Shown piece after piece: positions 28,646-35,934 of a stretch of DNA of 45,668 nt (its first letter is position 1; the number at the start of each line of letters is the position of its first letter). The translations under genes and the position numbers were made by a program. The stretch is from Phycisphaerae bacterium (GTDB taxonomy: Bacteria; Planctomycetota; Phycisphaerae; Phycisphaerales; UBA1924): contig JAEUIV010000086.1 in the NCBI GenBank assembly GCA_016795005.1, positions 1 through 45,668 of the forward strand, in the 5' to 3' direction. The notes under the pieces were generated by a model. It was not told where the DNA came from. It saw only the letters and a program-made list of their open reading frames with translations, and did not search any database.

Positions 28646-29392
28646 TCAGTGGATGAGCAGTTTCAGCCCCGCGATGAGCAGCACCGCCGCGAGGGCGAGA
28701 TTGAGGGCGGAGGGGGTCGCTCGGCGGCTGCCGATGGACGAGCCGACGAAGCCACCGATGCACGCCGCTGCGGCCAGCAGGGCGAGTGAAGGGGTGGGTG
28801 TCCAGCCCGCGGTGGCCAGCCCGACGAGGCCCGCCACCGAGTTAAGAAGGATGAAGAGCGAGGCGGTCGCCGCGGTCTGCTTCGTGCCGGCCCAGTTGAA
28901 GAGCAGCATCATGGGGCTGAGAAAGATGCCCCCGCCGGTGCCGGTCAGTCCCGCGATCATCCCGAGGCCGCCCCCGACCGTGAGCGCGGTGAGGATCGGC
29001 GGCGGAGCGGGCTTGGGCTTCGAAACGTGTGGACGCAGCGCGACCCACGCCATGCGCGCCGCGGCCAGCAGAAGCACGACGCCGATCGCGACGGTCAACG
29101 ACTCCGAGGGCAAGTGGATGCGTCCGCCGACAAACGCGGCGGGGACCGAAGCGGCCGCAAATGGCCAGAAAAGCCTCCATGAAAAGTGTCCGGCTCGGGC
29201 GAACTGAACAAAGGCAATCGCCGCGACCAGTACGTTGATCGCCAGCGCCGTTGGACGCATGACCTGAGCCTCGACGCTCATCAGGGCCATGACGGCGAGG
29301 TAACCCGAGGCGCCGGCGTGGCCGACCAAGGCGTACAGCGCCCCCACGATAAGGAAGAGCATCGCAAGGATGGAGAGTGAGTCAGGGGGCAT
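28646..29392 (-). CDS. TauE/SafE-family membrane transporter
   Basis: A 248-residue integral membrane protein with about seven or eight hydrophobic segments and the family's twin repeats: GHAGASGYLAVMAL near the N-terminus and GMIAGLTGTGGGIFLSPMMLL in the middle. TauE/SafE proteins export sulfite, sulfoacetate or other small anions. In this place, 9 bp after moaA, it could handle sulfite or a related anion linked to molybdoenzymes or to sulfate released by sulfatases; that is contextual inference only. Confidence 0.9.
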   Translation of the reverse strand: MPPDSLSILAMLFLIVGALYALVGHAGASGYLAVMALMSVEAQVMRPTALAINVLVAAIAFVQFARAGHFSWRLFWPFAAASVPAAFVGGRIHLPSESLTVAIGVVLLLAAARMAWVALRPHVSKPKPAPPPILTALTVGGGLGMIAGLTGTGGGIFLSPMMLLFNWAGTKQTAATASLFILLNSVAGLVGLATAGWTPTPSLALLAAAACIGGFVGSSIGSRRATPSALNLALAAVLLIAGLKLLIH

Positions 29393-29401
29393 GGGTGGCG
29401 C

Positions 29402-30550
29402 TCAACCCCCGATCGCCGACATCGGGCGCGGGGGTTGGCGGAACTCGGGGGTAGCGATGCCATGGCCGGGCTGCTTGGTCCACGTCGCGTCGATCAGGAA
29501 ATCCGCGATGTCCTCGTCGCACGCGCTCCCCCGCAGCAGCGGAAGCAGATCCCACTCGGTGGTGCTGAAGAGACACGGGCGGACTTTCCCGTCCGCCGTC
29601 AGCCGCAGTCGGCTGCACGCGCCGCAAAACGGGCTGCTGACGGGCGCGATGAATCCGATGCGCCCGGGCGCGCCGTCCGCGAAGGCGAACGTGCGGGCCG
29701 TGCTCGAGGATTCATCATCACCGCACGCAACGAGGGGGAAGCGAGCCTCGATCGCCCTTCGGCTCTCCGCGGCGCTGACCCACTTGGATGCGTCCCAGGC
29801 GTGGGCGGAATCGAGGGGCATGTACTCAATGAATCGCATCTCGATCGCGAATCGCCGCGCCAGTGTTGCCAGGTCCGCGGCCTCATCGTCGTTGAAGCCC
29901 CGGATCAGCACGGCGTTGAGTTTGAGCGGCGTCAACCCCTCGGCGAGGCACGCCTCGACACCCGCGAGCACCTCCTCGGGCGAGGACGCCGACCGCGTGA
30001 GCCGGGCGAAGCGATCGGCTCGAAGTGAGTCGATGCTGATCGTCACGCGGGCCAGCCCGGCGTGCTTCCACGTTCGGAGGGAGGCACGTGAAAGCCGTGA
30101 GGCGTTGGTGATCAGCGCGATCTCAACGCCTGTCGAACCACGGATCCCCGCGATGATCTCGGTAAGTTCAGGGTGCAGCGTCGGCTCGCCGCCCGTCAGC
30201 CGGATCTTGCGTACACCGAGGTTTTCGGCGATGCGCGCGACGCGGATGATCTCCCACAAGGTCAGGAGTGACTCCCGGGGCGAGAAGAGGACGTCCGGCT
30301 CCATGCAGTAGACGCATCGGAAGTTGCAGCGGTCGGTGATGCTGATCCGTAGGTCGCGGATCGTCCGGCCGTGAGAATCGACCATCCGCCGCGACGCCCG
30401 CACGTGGTCCGGCGCGCGGGGCGGTGATGCTTCCCTCGCGGGATTGCGGGGTGCGTGCAACTGCGGAAGCGATGCGTGAACGCGGGCCGCGGTCGGCGCG
30501 GGATGGAGCGCGAGATTCGGGTTGGCGTTGAGCGTCTGCACGCGGGGCAC
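29402..30550 (-). CDS. moaA: GTP 3',8-cyclase
   Basis: Radical-SAM enzyme starting molybdenum-cofactor synthesis from GTP. It has the SAM cluster CNFRCVYC (Cys75, 79, 82 from the upstream start), KIRLTGGEPTLHPEL, RFIEYMPLD, the second cluster in SPFCGACSRLRLTADGKVRPCLF, and the required C-terminal Gly-Gly (MSAIGG*). From the GTG at 30550 it is 382 residues with a Pro/Arg-rich 55-residue lead unlike known MoaA; from the ATG at 30385 (MVDSHGRTIRDLRIS) it is 327, matching the usual 330. Neither has a strong ribosome-binding site, so the shorter form may be correct. It follows the CMD gene by 30 bp. Confidence 0.94.
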   Translation of the reverse strand: MPRVQTLNANPNLALHPAPTAARVHASLPQLHAPRNPAREASPPRAPDHVRASRRMVDSHGRTIRDLRISITDRCNFRCVYCMEPDVLFSPRESLLTLWEIIRVARIAENLGVRKIRLTGGEPTLHPELTEIIAGIRGSTGVEIALITNASRLSRASLRTWKHAGLARVTISIDSLRADRFARLTRSASSPEEVLAGVEACLAEGLTPLKLNAVLIRGFNDDEAADLATLARRFAIEMRFIEYMPLDSAHAWDASKWVSAAESRRAIEARFPLVACGDDESSSTARTFAFADGAPGRIGFIAPVSSPFCGACSRLRLTADGKVRPCLFSTTEWDLLPLLRGSACDEDIADFLIDATWTKQPGHGIATPEFRQPPRPMSAIGG

Positions 30551-30580
30551 TCCGATGACGACGCGACGCCTTCCTTCCGA

Positions 30581-30931
30581 TCATTCGCCGCGCTTGAACT
30601 GCTCCTGCGCCCAGCTCCACGCGGCGACCGTGCGCGGGAAGCCGACCGTGTTCATGCCGAGGAGAATAGCCTGTTCGATCTCCGCCTGGCTCGCCCCGTG
30701 CTGTCTCGCGCGGCGGACGTGGCTCCGCATCGCCGACTCCAGCCCGGCGCCGATGCAGACCCCGATCTTGATGAGCGCCAGCGTGCGAGCATCGAGCGGG
30801 CCGGCGCCCTCCACCGCCTTCGCGACGCCTTCGTGCGCCCGGCCGAGCGCCGGGTAACGGGCGATGAATGCCTTGTACGTGCCGGGGATCTTCGCGGCGT
30901 CCGCTCTCTGGGCTGTTTTCTTCTTTGCCAT
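30581..30931 (-). CDS. Carboxymuconolactone decarboxylase-family protein lacking the AhpD cysteines
   Basis: A 116-residue protein of the CMD/AhpD all-helical fold, starting at 30931 with GGAGG six bases upstream. The core reads LIKIGVCIGAGLESAMRSHVRRARQHGASQAEIEQAILLG. In redox-active members the segment before the histidine is CxxC; here the two cysteines are Leu and Ala (GLESAMRSH), so peroxidase or disulfide-reductase activity of the AhpD kind is not expected. The N-terminus is a short Lys/Ala tail (MAKKKTAQRA). It sits just upstream of moaA on the same strand. Compare the intact CxxC relative at 40748. Confidence 0.85.
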   Translation of the reverse strand: MAKKKTAQRADAAKIPGTYKAFIARYPALGRAHEGVAKAVEGAGPLDARTLALIKIGVCIGAGLESAMRSHVRRARQHGASQAEIEQAILLGMNTVGFPRTVAAWSWAQEQFKRGE

Positions 30932-30941
30932 TCGATCCTCC

Positions 30942-31272
30942 GCCACACGATAGCGTGTACGCCGGGGGCGCTGTGGTGCGGGCGCGCCTCCTCGCCGAAG
31001 ACCTCGGTGTAGCGCCGCCGAAGTTCGGTCACCGTCACGCACTCGAGCTCGCTCATCAACCGTCCGAGGTTTAAGGCCCCCCATCGCTCCGTTCTCGGGC
31101 CGCTCGCCGGCGTCCATTCAAGGGCGAGAAGCGCGGAAAGCTCAAGGCATGTCCGTGGGCACTCGTCGAGATTCTCCGGCTCGCTGAAATCGTCCACAAC
31201 GCGGCCATGCAGGCGCAGGTTGCCGCGGGCGAGGATGCTGGCAACTATGTCGCGGCGGTTGGGGAGCGACAT
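30942..31272 (-). pseudogene. Remnant resembling a DUF2924-type mobile-unit protein
   Basis: Two stretches recall proteins that sit beside serine recombinases in planctomycete mobile units. RRDIVASILARGNLRLHGR followed by DECPRTCLELSA resembles the small leading protein; MSELECVTVTELRRRYTEVFGEEARPHHS (ATG at 31056) resembles the first third of DUF2924. The DUF2924 part then runs out into the ribosome-binding site of the CMD gene, and no recombinase is present. I infer a decayed mobile element marking the left border of the accessory region. There is no good start signal, and recognition is from memory of the family pattern. Confidence 0.45.
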
Positions 31273-31450
31273 AGCACTGGGTTCGTCGTGAACGAGGCGC
31301 AGCGGCATCGGGGACACCAATCGGGGATGCTCACCCGTCCGTGGACGATCGTGGTGATCGCGGATCGGTCGCTCTCGGCGCGGTGCCACTGGCTACTGGA
31401 TACCTGCGCGACGCGATTGCTTGGTCGCGCGTGAGCGGGGCGAGAGCAAC

Positions 31451-31948
31451 CTAGGCGTTAGCCGTGATCGAAAGCCTACTCGGGCGCGTCAGCGCCGGAG
31501 TGGGCATCCGCGCCGTCGGCACCGCGCCCTGCTCCTGGAGCGTGCGGATCATGCCAATCAGGCCGCGCAGCAAGCACGCCCGCTCGGACTCGGGCAGCGC
31601 ATCGATGGCTTCCACCAAGTAAGGAGGCCATGCCGCGGCGGTGGTCGCTTCCCGCATGCCCGGCTTGGTGAAGGTGAGCACGACGGCACGACCGTCGGAT
31701 TCGGACATTGCCTTGCGAACCAGGCCCTTGGAAACCAGTGTCGTGATCGCCATCTGCCTCGCAACTTCCTTGAGACCGATGGAGCTGGCCGATTCCGCGA
31801 GGATCGACAAAATCTGAGCTTGCGTCGGTGTGAGGCCGCGCCTTCCGGCCGATCGCCACGACTCGTGCCGCATCACCAGCGAGAGCCTCGGGAGCCCGGC
31901 GAGGACGCGATCGGCAACGGCCAAGTTGGATCTGGTTCGTGGTGGCAT
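31451..31948 (-). CDS. MarR-like winged-helix regulator, possibly with an internal deletion
   Basis: A 165-residue protein with a MarR plan: GLTPTQAQILSILAESASSIGLKEVARQMAI (helices 1-3), TLVSKGLVRKAMSESDGRAVVLTFTKPG (end of the recognition helix and the wing), and a C-terminal dimerisation helix (PESERACLLRGLIGMIRTLQ). Between AIT and TLVSKGL the usual S-x-x-T-x-S-D-x-V residues of the recognition helix are missing, about nine residues, so DNA binding may be lost. No Shine-Dalgarno is evident before the ATG at 31948. It is divergent from the universal stress protein gene and might once have controlled it. Confidence 0.6.
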   Translation of the reverse strand: MPPRTRSNLAVADRVLAGLPRLSLVMRHESWRSAGRRGLTPTQAQILSILAESASSIGLKEVARQMAITTLVSKGLVRKAMSESDGRAVVLTFTKPGMREATTAAAWPPYLVEAIDALPESERACLLRGLIGMIRTLQEQGAVPTARMPTPALTRPSRLSITANA

Positions 31949-32259
31949 CGGCTGGCAAGTACTATGGAGTCCGAAGCATTGAGTCGATGACCGGGAACAA
32001 ACCTTGCAACCACAACGGTCCGCTACTTTTCCGAACCGAGTGCGTAGGTAGTCGATTGCGGGCTGCCGTCGGACGGCGGCGTCCAACTCTCCATCGCTGG
32101 CGCCCGGGTCTGAGGTGGGCGTAGCTGTGCGCCGCCACTCTCGCGCTCAATCGGTGGTTTCCGGCACTGATCCCAGGTGCCACTACACTATCAATGACAG
32201 GCGAACTGTGGATCGGCCATTGGGCCGCCCTTTGGGCTGCGTCAGGCATGAGGAATGCC
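31949..32259. other. Divergent spacer between MarR-like and universal stress protein genes
   Basis: About 310 bp with no convincing gene. It contains a 5-bp inverted repeat spaced by 9 nt (GGCAC / GTGCC) near 32163-32181, which could be a regulator site, and a smaller GGACG/CGTCC repeat near 32070. No clear sigma70 or sigma54 promoter could be placed for the + strand stress gene. Confidence 0.4.
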
Positions 32260-33219
32260 ATGAGACTACTCGTAGCCTATGACGGATCAGACGGTGCTAA
32301 AGCCGCTATAGATGGCCTATCGCACGCAGGCCTGCCCGAGAACGCGGAGGTAGCCGTGCTTGCCGTTATCGACGGTCGCACCATGGCCAAAGCCGAAGCC
32401 AAGCAGCCCGCGGCGGGGCCGACGAAACGAGCGATCCCCGGAACAATGGAAGTGTGCTCTGCCGTCGCGGAGGAGGGAGCGAAGCGAGTACGCGGACTCT
32501 TCCCGGCGTGGAACGTGGCGGCCGAGGTGTGCGTTGGAGCCCCGGCCTGGAAGATCATCGAGCGTGCGGAGACCGACGATGGCGTGGACCTCATTGTCAT
32601 GGGCTCGCGGGGCTTCGGAGAACTCAAGCGGCTGCTCTTCGGGAGCGTCGCCCATCACGTCGTCACCCAGGCAAGGTGTTCGGTGCGAGTTGGTCGCCCG
32701 CCGAGAGGTCCTGATCGGGCCGGCGATCGGCCGCTGCGAATCGTGCTCGGTGATGACGGATCGCCGGATGCCCGGGCTGCCCTCCGATCGGTGGCGAGCC
32801 GGCGATGGCCCTTTGGAACGCGGATTCTCGTCGCGACCTTCGAGACAGGCGTGCAAGCACAACTCTCCAACTGGACGCCCAACACCGTTTGGGGTGGCGA
32901 CCCGGTCCTGGACTCCGATGCCGTCGCGGAGCGTCCGGCGCTCCTTGTGGCGGCACGGGGAGCGGAACTCCTCAAAGCGATGTGTCCTGGAGTGTCGGTG
33001 ACAACGCTCGTCCGTCCCCACGACCCGAAATATGGGTTGCTCGACGTAGCGGAGAATTGGGATGGCCCCGGTGCCGACTGCATTTTTGTCGGCGCGACTG
33101 GCGTTCGCGGAATCAAGCGGTTCCTGGTGGGGAGTGTCTCCATGACCGTGGCGCTGAATGCTCCCTGCTCGGTGGAGATCGTCCGTCGAGGGCGCGCAGA
33201 GTCACAACCTCGGAACTGA
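32260..33219 (+). CDS. Tandem universal stress protein (two UspA domains)
   Basis: A 319-residue cytoplasmic protein with two Usp domains. Domain 1 (about 1-145) opens with RLLVAYDGSDGAKAAID and keeps the ATP-binding motif G-x2-G-x9-G-S in GSRGFGELKRLLFGS. Domain 2 (about 160-319) opens with RIVLGDDGSPDARAALRS and has GATGVRGIKRFLVGS, also intact. Both domains should therefore bind nucleotide. The ATG at 32260 is preferred because AGGA lies 6 bp before it; ATG codons at 32194 and 32248 are alternatives. It precedes the histidine kinase by 10 bp, so the stress protein, kinase and response regulator form one transcription unit. Confidence 0.9.
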   Translation: MRLLVAYDGSDGAKAAIDGLSHAGLPENAEVAVLAVIDGRTMAKAEAKQPAAGPTKRAIPGTMEVCSAVAEEGAKRVRGLFPAWNVAAEVCVGAPAWKIIERAETDDGVDLIVMGSRGFGELKRLLFGSVAHHVVTQARCSVRVGRPPRGPDRAGDRPLRIVLGDDGSPDARAALRSVASRRWPFGTRILVATFETGVQAQLSNWTPNTVWGGDPVLDSDAVAERPALLVAARGAELLKAMCPGVSVTTLVRPHDPKYGLLDVAENWDGPGADCIFVGATGVRGIKRFLVGSVSMTVALNAPCSVEIVRRGRAESQPRN

Positions 33220-33229
33220 GGGAGCGTTC

Positions 33230-34393
33230 ATGAAGCCGCCTGCCCCGCAACCCGACCGATCGCCGCAGGAGCGCACGGCTGTCGCTGAGCTTGCTGAGAG
33301 GGTCAAGGAACTCACGTGCCTGTACGAGGTCGCCGCGGTCTTTGCAGAACGGCGTGGTTCACTCCGGGAGCGTCTGGCTCAAGTGGTGGCGGTGCTCCCG
33401 AGTGCATGCCGTTTCCCAGAGCAAGCGGTGGCGCGGCTTCGGCTGGACGAGATCGAGGTCTCCTCGCTGGGGAAGCCGCTCGATTCTTCGACTCAGCACC
33501 TGCAGGTTGCCCTTCGTGTCGCAGGGAATGAACGAGGCGAAGTGGTCCTCGGCTATCTTCAGACCCCGGGCACGGCGATGCGCGAGTCGGGCGAACTTTT
33601 CCTCGCCGAGGAGCGTGCGCTACTGGAAACCGTCGCAAGCCAAGTAGGCGTGTTTGTCGCAAGTGTGGAGTCCGAACAGCACCGCGCCGAGATGGAGGCG
33701 ACTCTGCGACACGCCGACCGGCTCGCGACGATCGGCCAACTCGCCGCCGGCGTCGCGCACGAGCTCAACGAGCCGCTGGGGAACGTGCTGGGGTTCGCGC
33801 AGCTCGCGCTCAAGGCTCAAGAGGTGCCCGCCCAGGTCCGAGCGGACTTGAACCGCATTGCAGACGCGGCTCTGCGCGGCCGTGAGATCATCCGCAAGCT
33901 GCTCGTCTTTGCCCGCCAGGCGCCGGCATCCAAGCAGCCGACAAATCTCAACGGCGTTGTTGAGGAGGCCATGTTCTTGCTAGAGGCCGGGTGCGAAAAC
34001 CCCGGCGTGCGCTTCAATCGCGAACTGGGGGCTGGGCTCCCGGACATCGAGGCGGACCCCGTTCAGATCCGCCAGGTGGTTACCAACCTGGTGATCAACG
34101 CCATGCAGGCGATCCGGGCCGATGGCGCCGTGACGGTCCGCACCGCCGCGGACGATGATGGGGTGGTCCTGACTGTGGAGGATACCGGCTCCGGAATGAC
34201 GCCCGGCGTGCTCCGCCGCGTCTTCGACCCGTTCTTCACGACAAAGGAAGTGGGGCAGGGCACCGGGCTGGGCCTCGCGGTGGTGCAGGGCATCGTCGCC
34301 GGACACGGCGGCACGATCGACGTGCAGTCCGAGCCTTCGCGCGGGAGTGTGTTCCGCGTCCGGCTCCCGGGGCGTGCCGCAGCACCATCTTGA
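33230..34393 (+). CDS. Sensor histidine kinase with GAF-like input domain
   Basis: A 387-residue kinase without transmembrane segments, so a cytoplasmic sensor. Residues about 20-150 form a coiled lead and a GAF-like domain (LYEVAAVFAERRGSL...AEERALLETVASQVGVFVASVE). The HisKA domain holds the phospho-acceptor His177 in GVAHELNEPLGNVLGFA. The ATPase domain has N box QVVTNLVINAMQAI, G1 VEDTGSGM, F box FDPFFTTK and G2 GTGLGLAVV. The layout is NtrB-like, and the partner is the NtrC-type regulator whose start overlaps its stop codon. GGGAG at 33220-33224 sets the start. The ligand of the GAF-like domain is unknown. Confidence 0.93.
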   Translation: MKPPAPQPDRSPQERTAVAELAERVKELTCLYEVAAVFAERRGSLRERLAQVVAVLPSACRFPEQAVARLRLDEIEVSSLGKPLDSSTQHLQVALRVAGNERGEVVLGYLQTPGTAMRESGELFLAEERALLETVASQVGVFVASVESEQHRAEMEATLRHADRLATIGQLAAGVAHELNEPLGNVLGFAQLALKAQEVPAQVRADLNRIADAALRGREIIRKLLVFARQAPASKQPTNLNGVVEEAMFLLEAGCENPGVRFNRELGAGLPDIEADPVQIRQVVTNLVINAMQAIRADGAVTVRTAADDDGVVLTVEDTGSGMTPGVLRRVFDPFFTTKEVGQGTGLGLAVVQGIVAGHGGTIDVQSEPSRGSVFRVRLPGRAAAPS

Positions 34394-35817
34394 GTAGGCT
34401 CACACAGGTGAAACCCGATACGGCCAGCATCCTCATTGTTGACGATTCACCCGCGACCCGCGAGGTGCTGGAGCGCAACCTGCGCGCCGAGGGTCACGAG
34501 GTGCATTCGGCGGCGAATGTGGCCGCGGCCATCGGCGTGCTGGACCGGGCTTCGATCGATCTTGTCGTGACCGATCTGAGGATGCCGGGCGGCGACGGCA
34601 TGGAGATTGTCCGTCACGTTCGCGATCATTGCCGCGGCGTGGGCGTCATTATGGTCACCGGGTTCGCGACCGTCGGGGGCGCTGTCTCCGCGATGCGCGA
34701 GGGGGTGGACGACTACCTCCCCAAGCCGTTCTCCGACGAGGAACTCCGTCACGCCGTTCGTTCGGCCCTCGACAAGGTGCGAACGAGACGTGAGGTGGAG
34801 AACGCCGCTCCGGTCGCGGCGCCCGACGGGCTGATCGGGACATCGCCCGCGATGCAGCGCGTCTATCGCCTCATCGACCGCGCGGCGGGTGCCAGTGTGC
34901 CCGTGCTCATCACGGGCGAGAGCGGGACCGGCAAGGAGCTCGTGGCGCGGGCGATCCACTACCGCGGACCGCGTGCGCCCGCCGCGTTCCTCGCGGTCAA
35001 CTGCGCCGCGATTCCCGAGTCGCTCATCGAGAGCGAACTGTTCGGACACGCCAAGGGGTCGTTCACCGGCGCGACAGCGGCCCGGCAGGGTTTCTTCGTG
35101 GCCGCCGATGGCGGGACCCTTTTCCTGGACGAGGTGGCGGAGCTCTCGCCAATCGCCCAGGCCAAGCTGCTGCGTGTGCTTCAGGAGAAGATGGTGCAGG
35201 CGGTGGGCGCCGACCAGTCGCGGGCGGTTGATGTCCGCGTGATCGCCGCGACCAACAAGGACCTTGAAGGTCTGGCCCGCGAGGGGAAGTTCCGCGAAGA
35301 CCTCTACTTCCGCTTGCACGTGCTGCCCATCGAACTCCCCGCGCTGCGCGACCGCGAGGGCGACGTGGTGCCGCTCTTCCGGCATTTCCTGACAACCGCT
35401 TCGGAACAGGATTCGGTGCCGGCCCCGCGGCTCACTGACGCGGCAGTAGACGCCCTGAAGCGCTACTCGTGGCCCGGGAATGTGCGCGAACTCCAGAACC
35501 TGGCGCAGCGACTGGTGATCTTTGCGGAGGCAGGCGTCATCGACACTGTGGACCTGCCGACGGTCATGCGCTACGTCACCCCGACCCCATCCGGGGCACC
35601 CACGGCTGCGCACCGGACGCTCCGGGAGGTGGAGGTGGAGCACATCCGTGCGGTGCTCGAAAGCGTGGGCGGGAACAAGACGAAGGCGTCCGCGATCCTC
35701 GGCATCGACCGCAAGTCGCTGCGCGACAAGCTGGCCAGAGGCACTCCATCGGAGACGGTCCGGGACCACGCGGGTGGAGAGAATCTCCCCGGCGGGGAGA
35801 ATCTCCCCGCGCACTGA
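34390..35817 (+). CDS. NtrC-family sigma54-dependent response regulator
   Basis: A 475-residue activator with all three NtrC domains. The receiver (about 12-125) has Asp18-Asp19, phospho-acceptor Asp62 in VVTDLRMPG and Lys112 in LPKPF. The AAA+ domain has Walker A GESGTGKE (176-183), the sigma54-contact loop GSFTGA (223-228; the common form is GAFTGA), GGTLFLDEV and ATNKDL. The Fis-type helix-turn-helix (about 425-462) has LREVEVEHIRAVLESVGGNKTKASAILGIDRKSLRDKL. A TTG at 34390 overlaps the kinase stop; a GTG at 34408 is an alternative start. The C-terminus carries a duplicated GGENLP encoded by the dyads described separately. The sigma54 promoter 60 bp downstream is its obvious target. Confidence 0.95.
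   Translation: MSRLTQVKPDTASILIVDDSPATREVLERNLRAEGHEVHSAANVAAAIGVLDRASIDLVVTDLRMPGGDGMEIVRHVRDHCRGVGVIMVTGFATVGGAVSAMREGVDDYLPKPFSDEELRHAVRSALDKVRTRREVENAAPVAAPDGLIGTSPAMQRVYRLIDRAAGASVPVLITGESGTGKELVARAIHYRGPRAPAAFLAVNCAAIPESLIESELFGHAKGSFTGATAARQGFFVAADGGTLFLDEVAELSPIAQAKLLRVLQEKMVQAVGADQSRAVDVRVIAATNKDLEGLAREGKFREDLYFRLHVLPIELPALRDREGDVVPLFRHFLTTASEQDSVPAPRLTDAAVDALKRYSWPGNVRELQNLAQRLVIFAEAGVIDTVDLPTVMRYVTPTPSGAPTAAHRTLREVEVEHIRAVLESVGGNKTKASAILGIDRKSLRDKLARGTPSETVRDHAGGENLPGGENLPAH
35776..35808. promoter_or_regulatory. Two tandem 15-bp dyads: candidate enhancer site for the NtrC-type regulator
   Basis: Positions 35794-35808 read GGGGAGA-A-TCTCCCC, a perfect dyad (extended to 9-bp arms, 35792-35810); positions 35776-35790 read GGAGAGA-A-TCTCCCC with one mismatch. 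The centres are 18 bp apart and lie about 107 and 125 bp upstream of the predicted start of the sigma54 transcript, the usual distance for enhancer-binding proteins. The site lies inside the last codons of the regulator gene and is translated as GGENLPGGENLP. No U-tract follows, so it is a poor terminator. Confidence 0.55.
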
Positions 35818-35880
35818 GTCGGCTGGACCTCAATCCTGGATTAGGAACCGCGATTGCGGTGTGCGAGTTCCCTTCGCGCA

Positions 35881-35897
35881 TTGGCACAACGCTTGCA
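35881..35897 (+). promoter_or_regulatory. Sigma54 (-24/-12) promoter of the glutamate dehydrogenase operon
   Basis: TTGGCAC-AACGC-TTGCA has the consensus TGGCAC, the 5-bp spacer and TTGCW, with invariant GG and GC at the correct 10-bp spacing. It lies 38 bp before the glutamate dehydrogenase start codon and 63 bp after the stop of a sigma54 activator gene. Confidence 0.88.
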
Positions 35898-35934
35898 CTC
35901 TGCACCCGTACACCTCAAACGGAGCAGTATCACT

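Noticed and set aside
32225-32250. Possible sigma54 promoter before the first universal stress protein
   Set aside because: GG and GC occur at 10-bp spacing, but the -12 half is CAGGCA rather than TTGC, and it would overlap a start codon.
35792-35810. Terminator for the response-regulator gene
   Set aside because: The stem lies before the stop codon, the loop is a single base and no U-tract follows; two phased copies fit a protein-binding site better.
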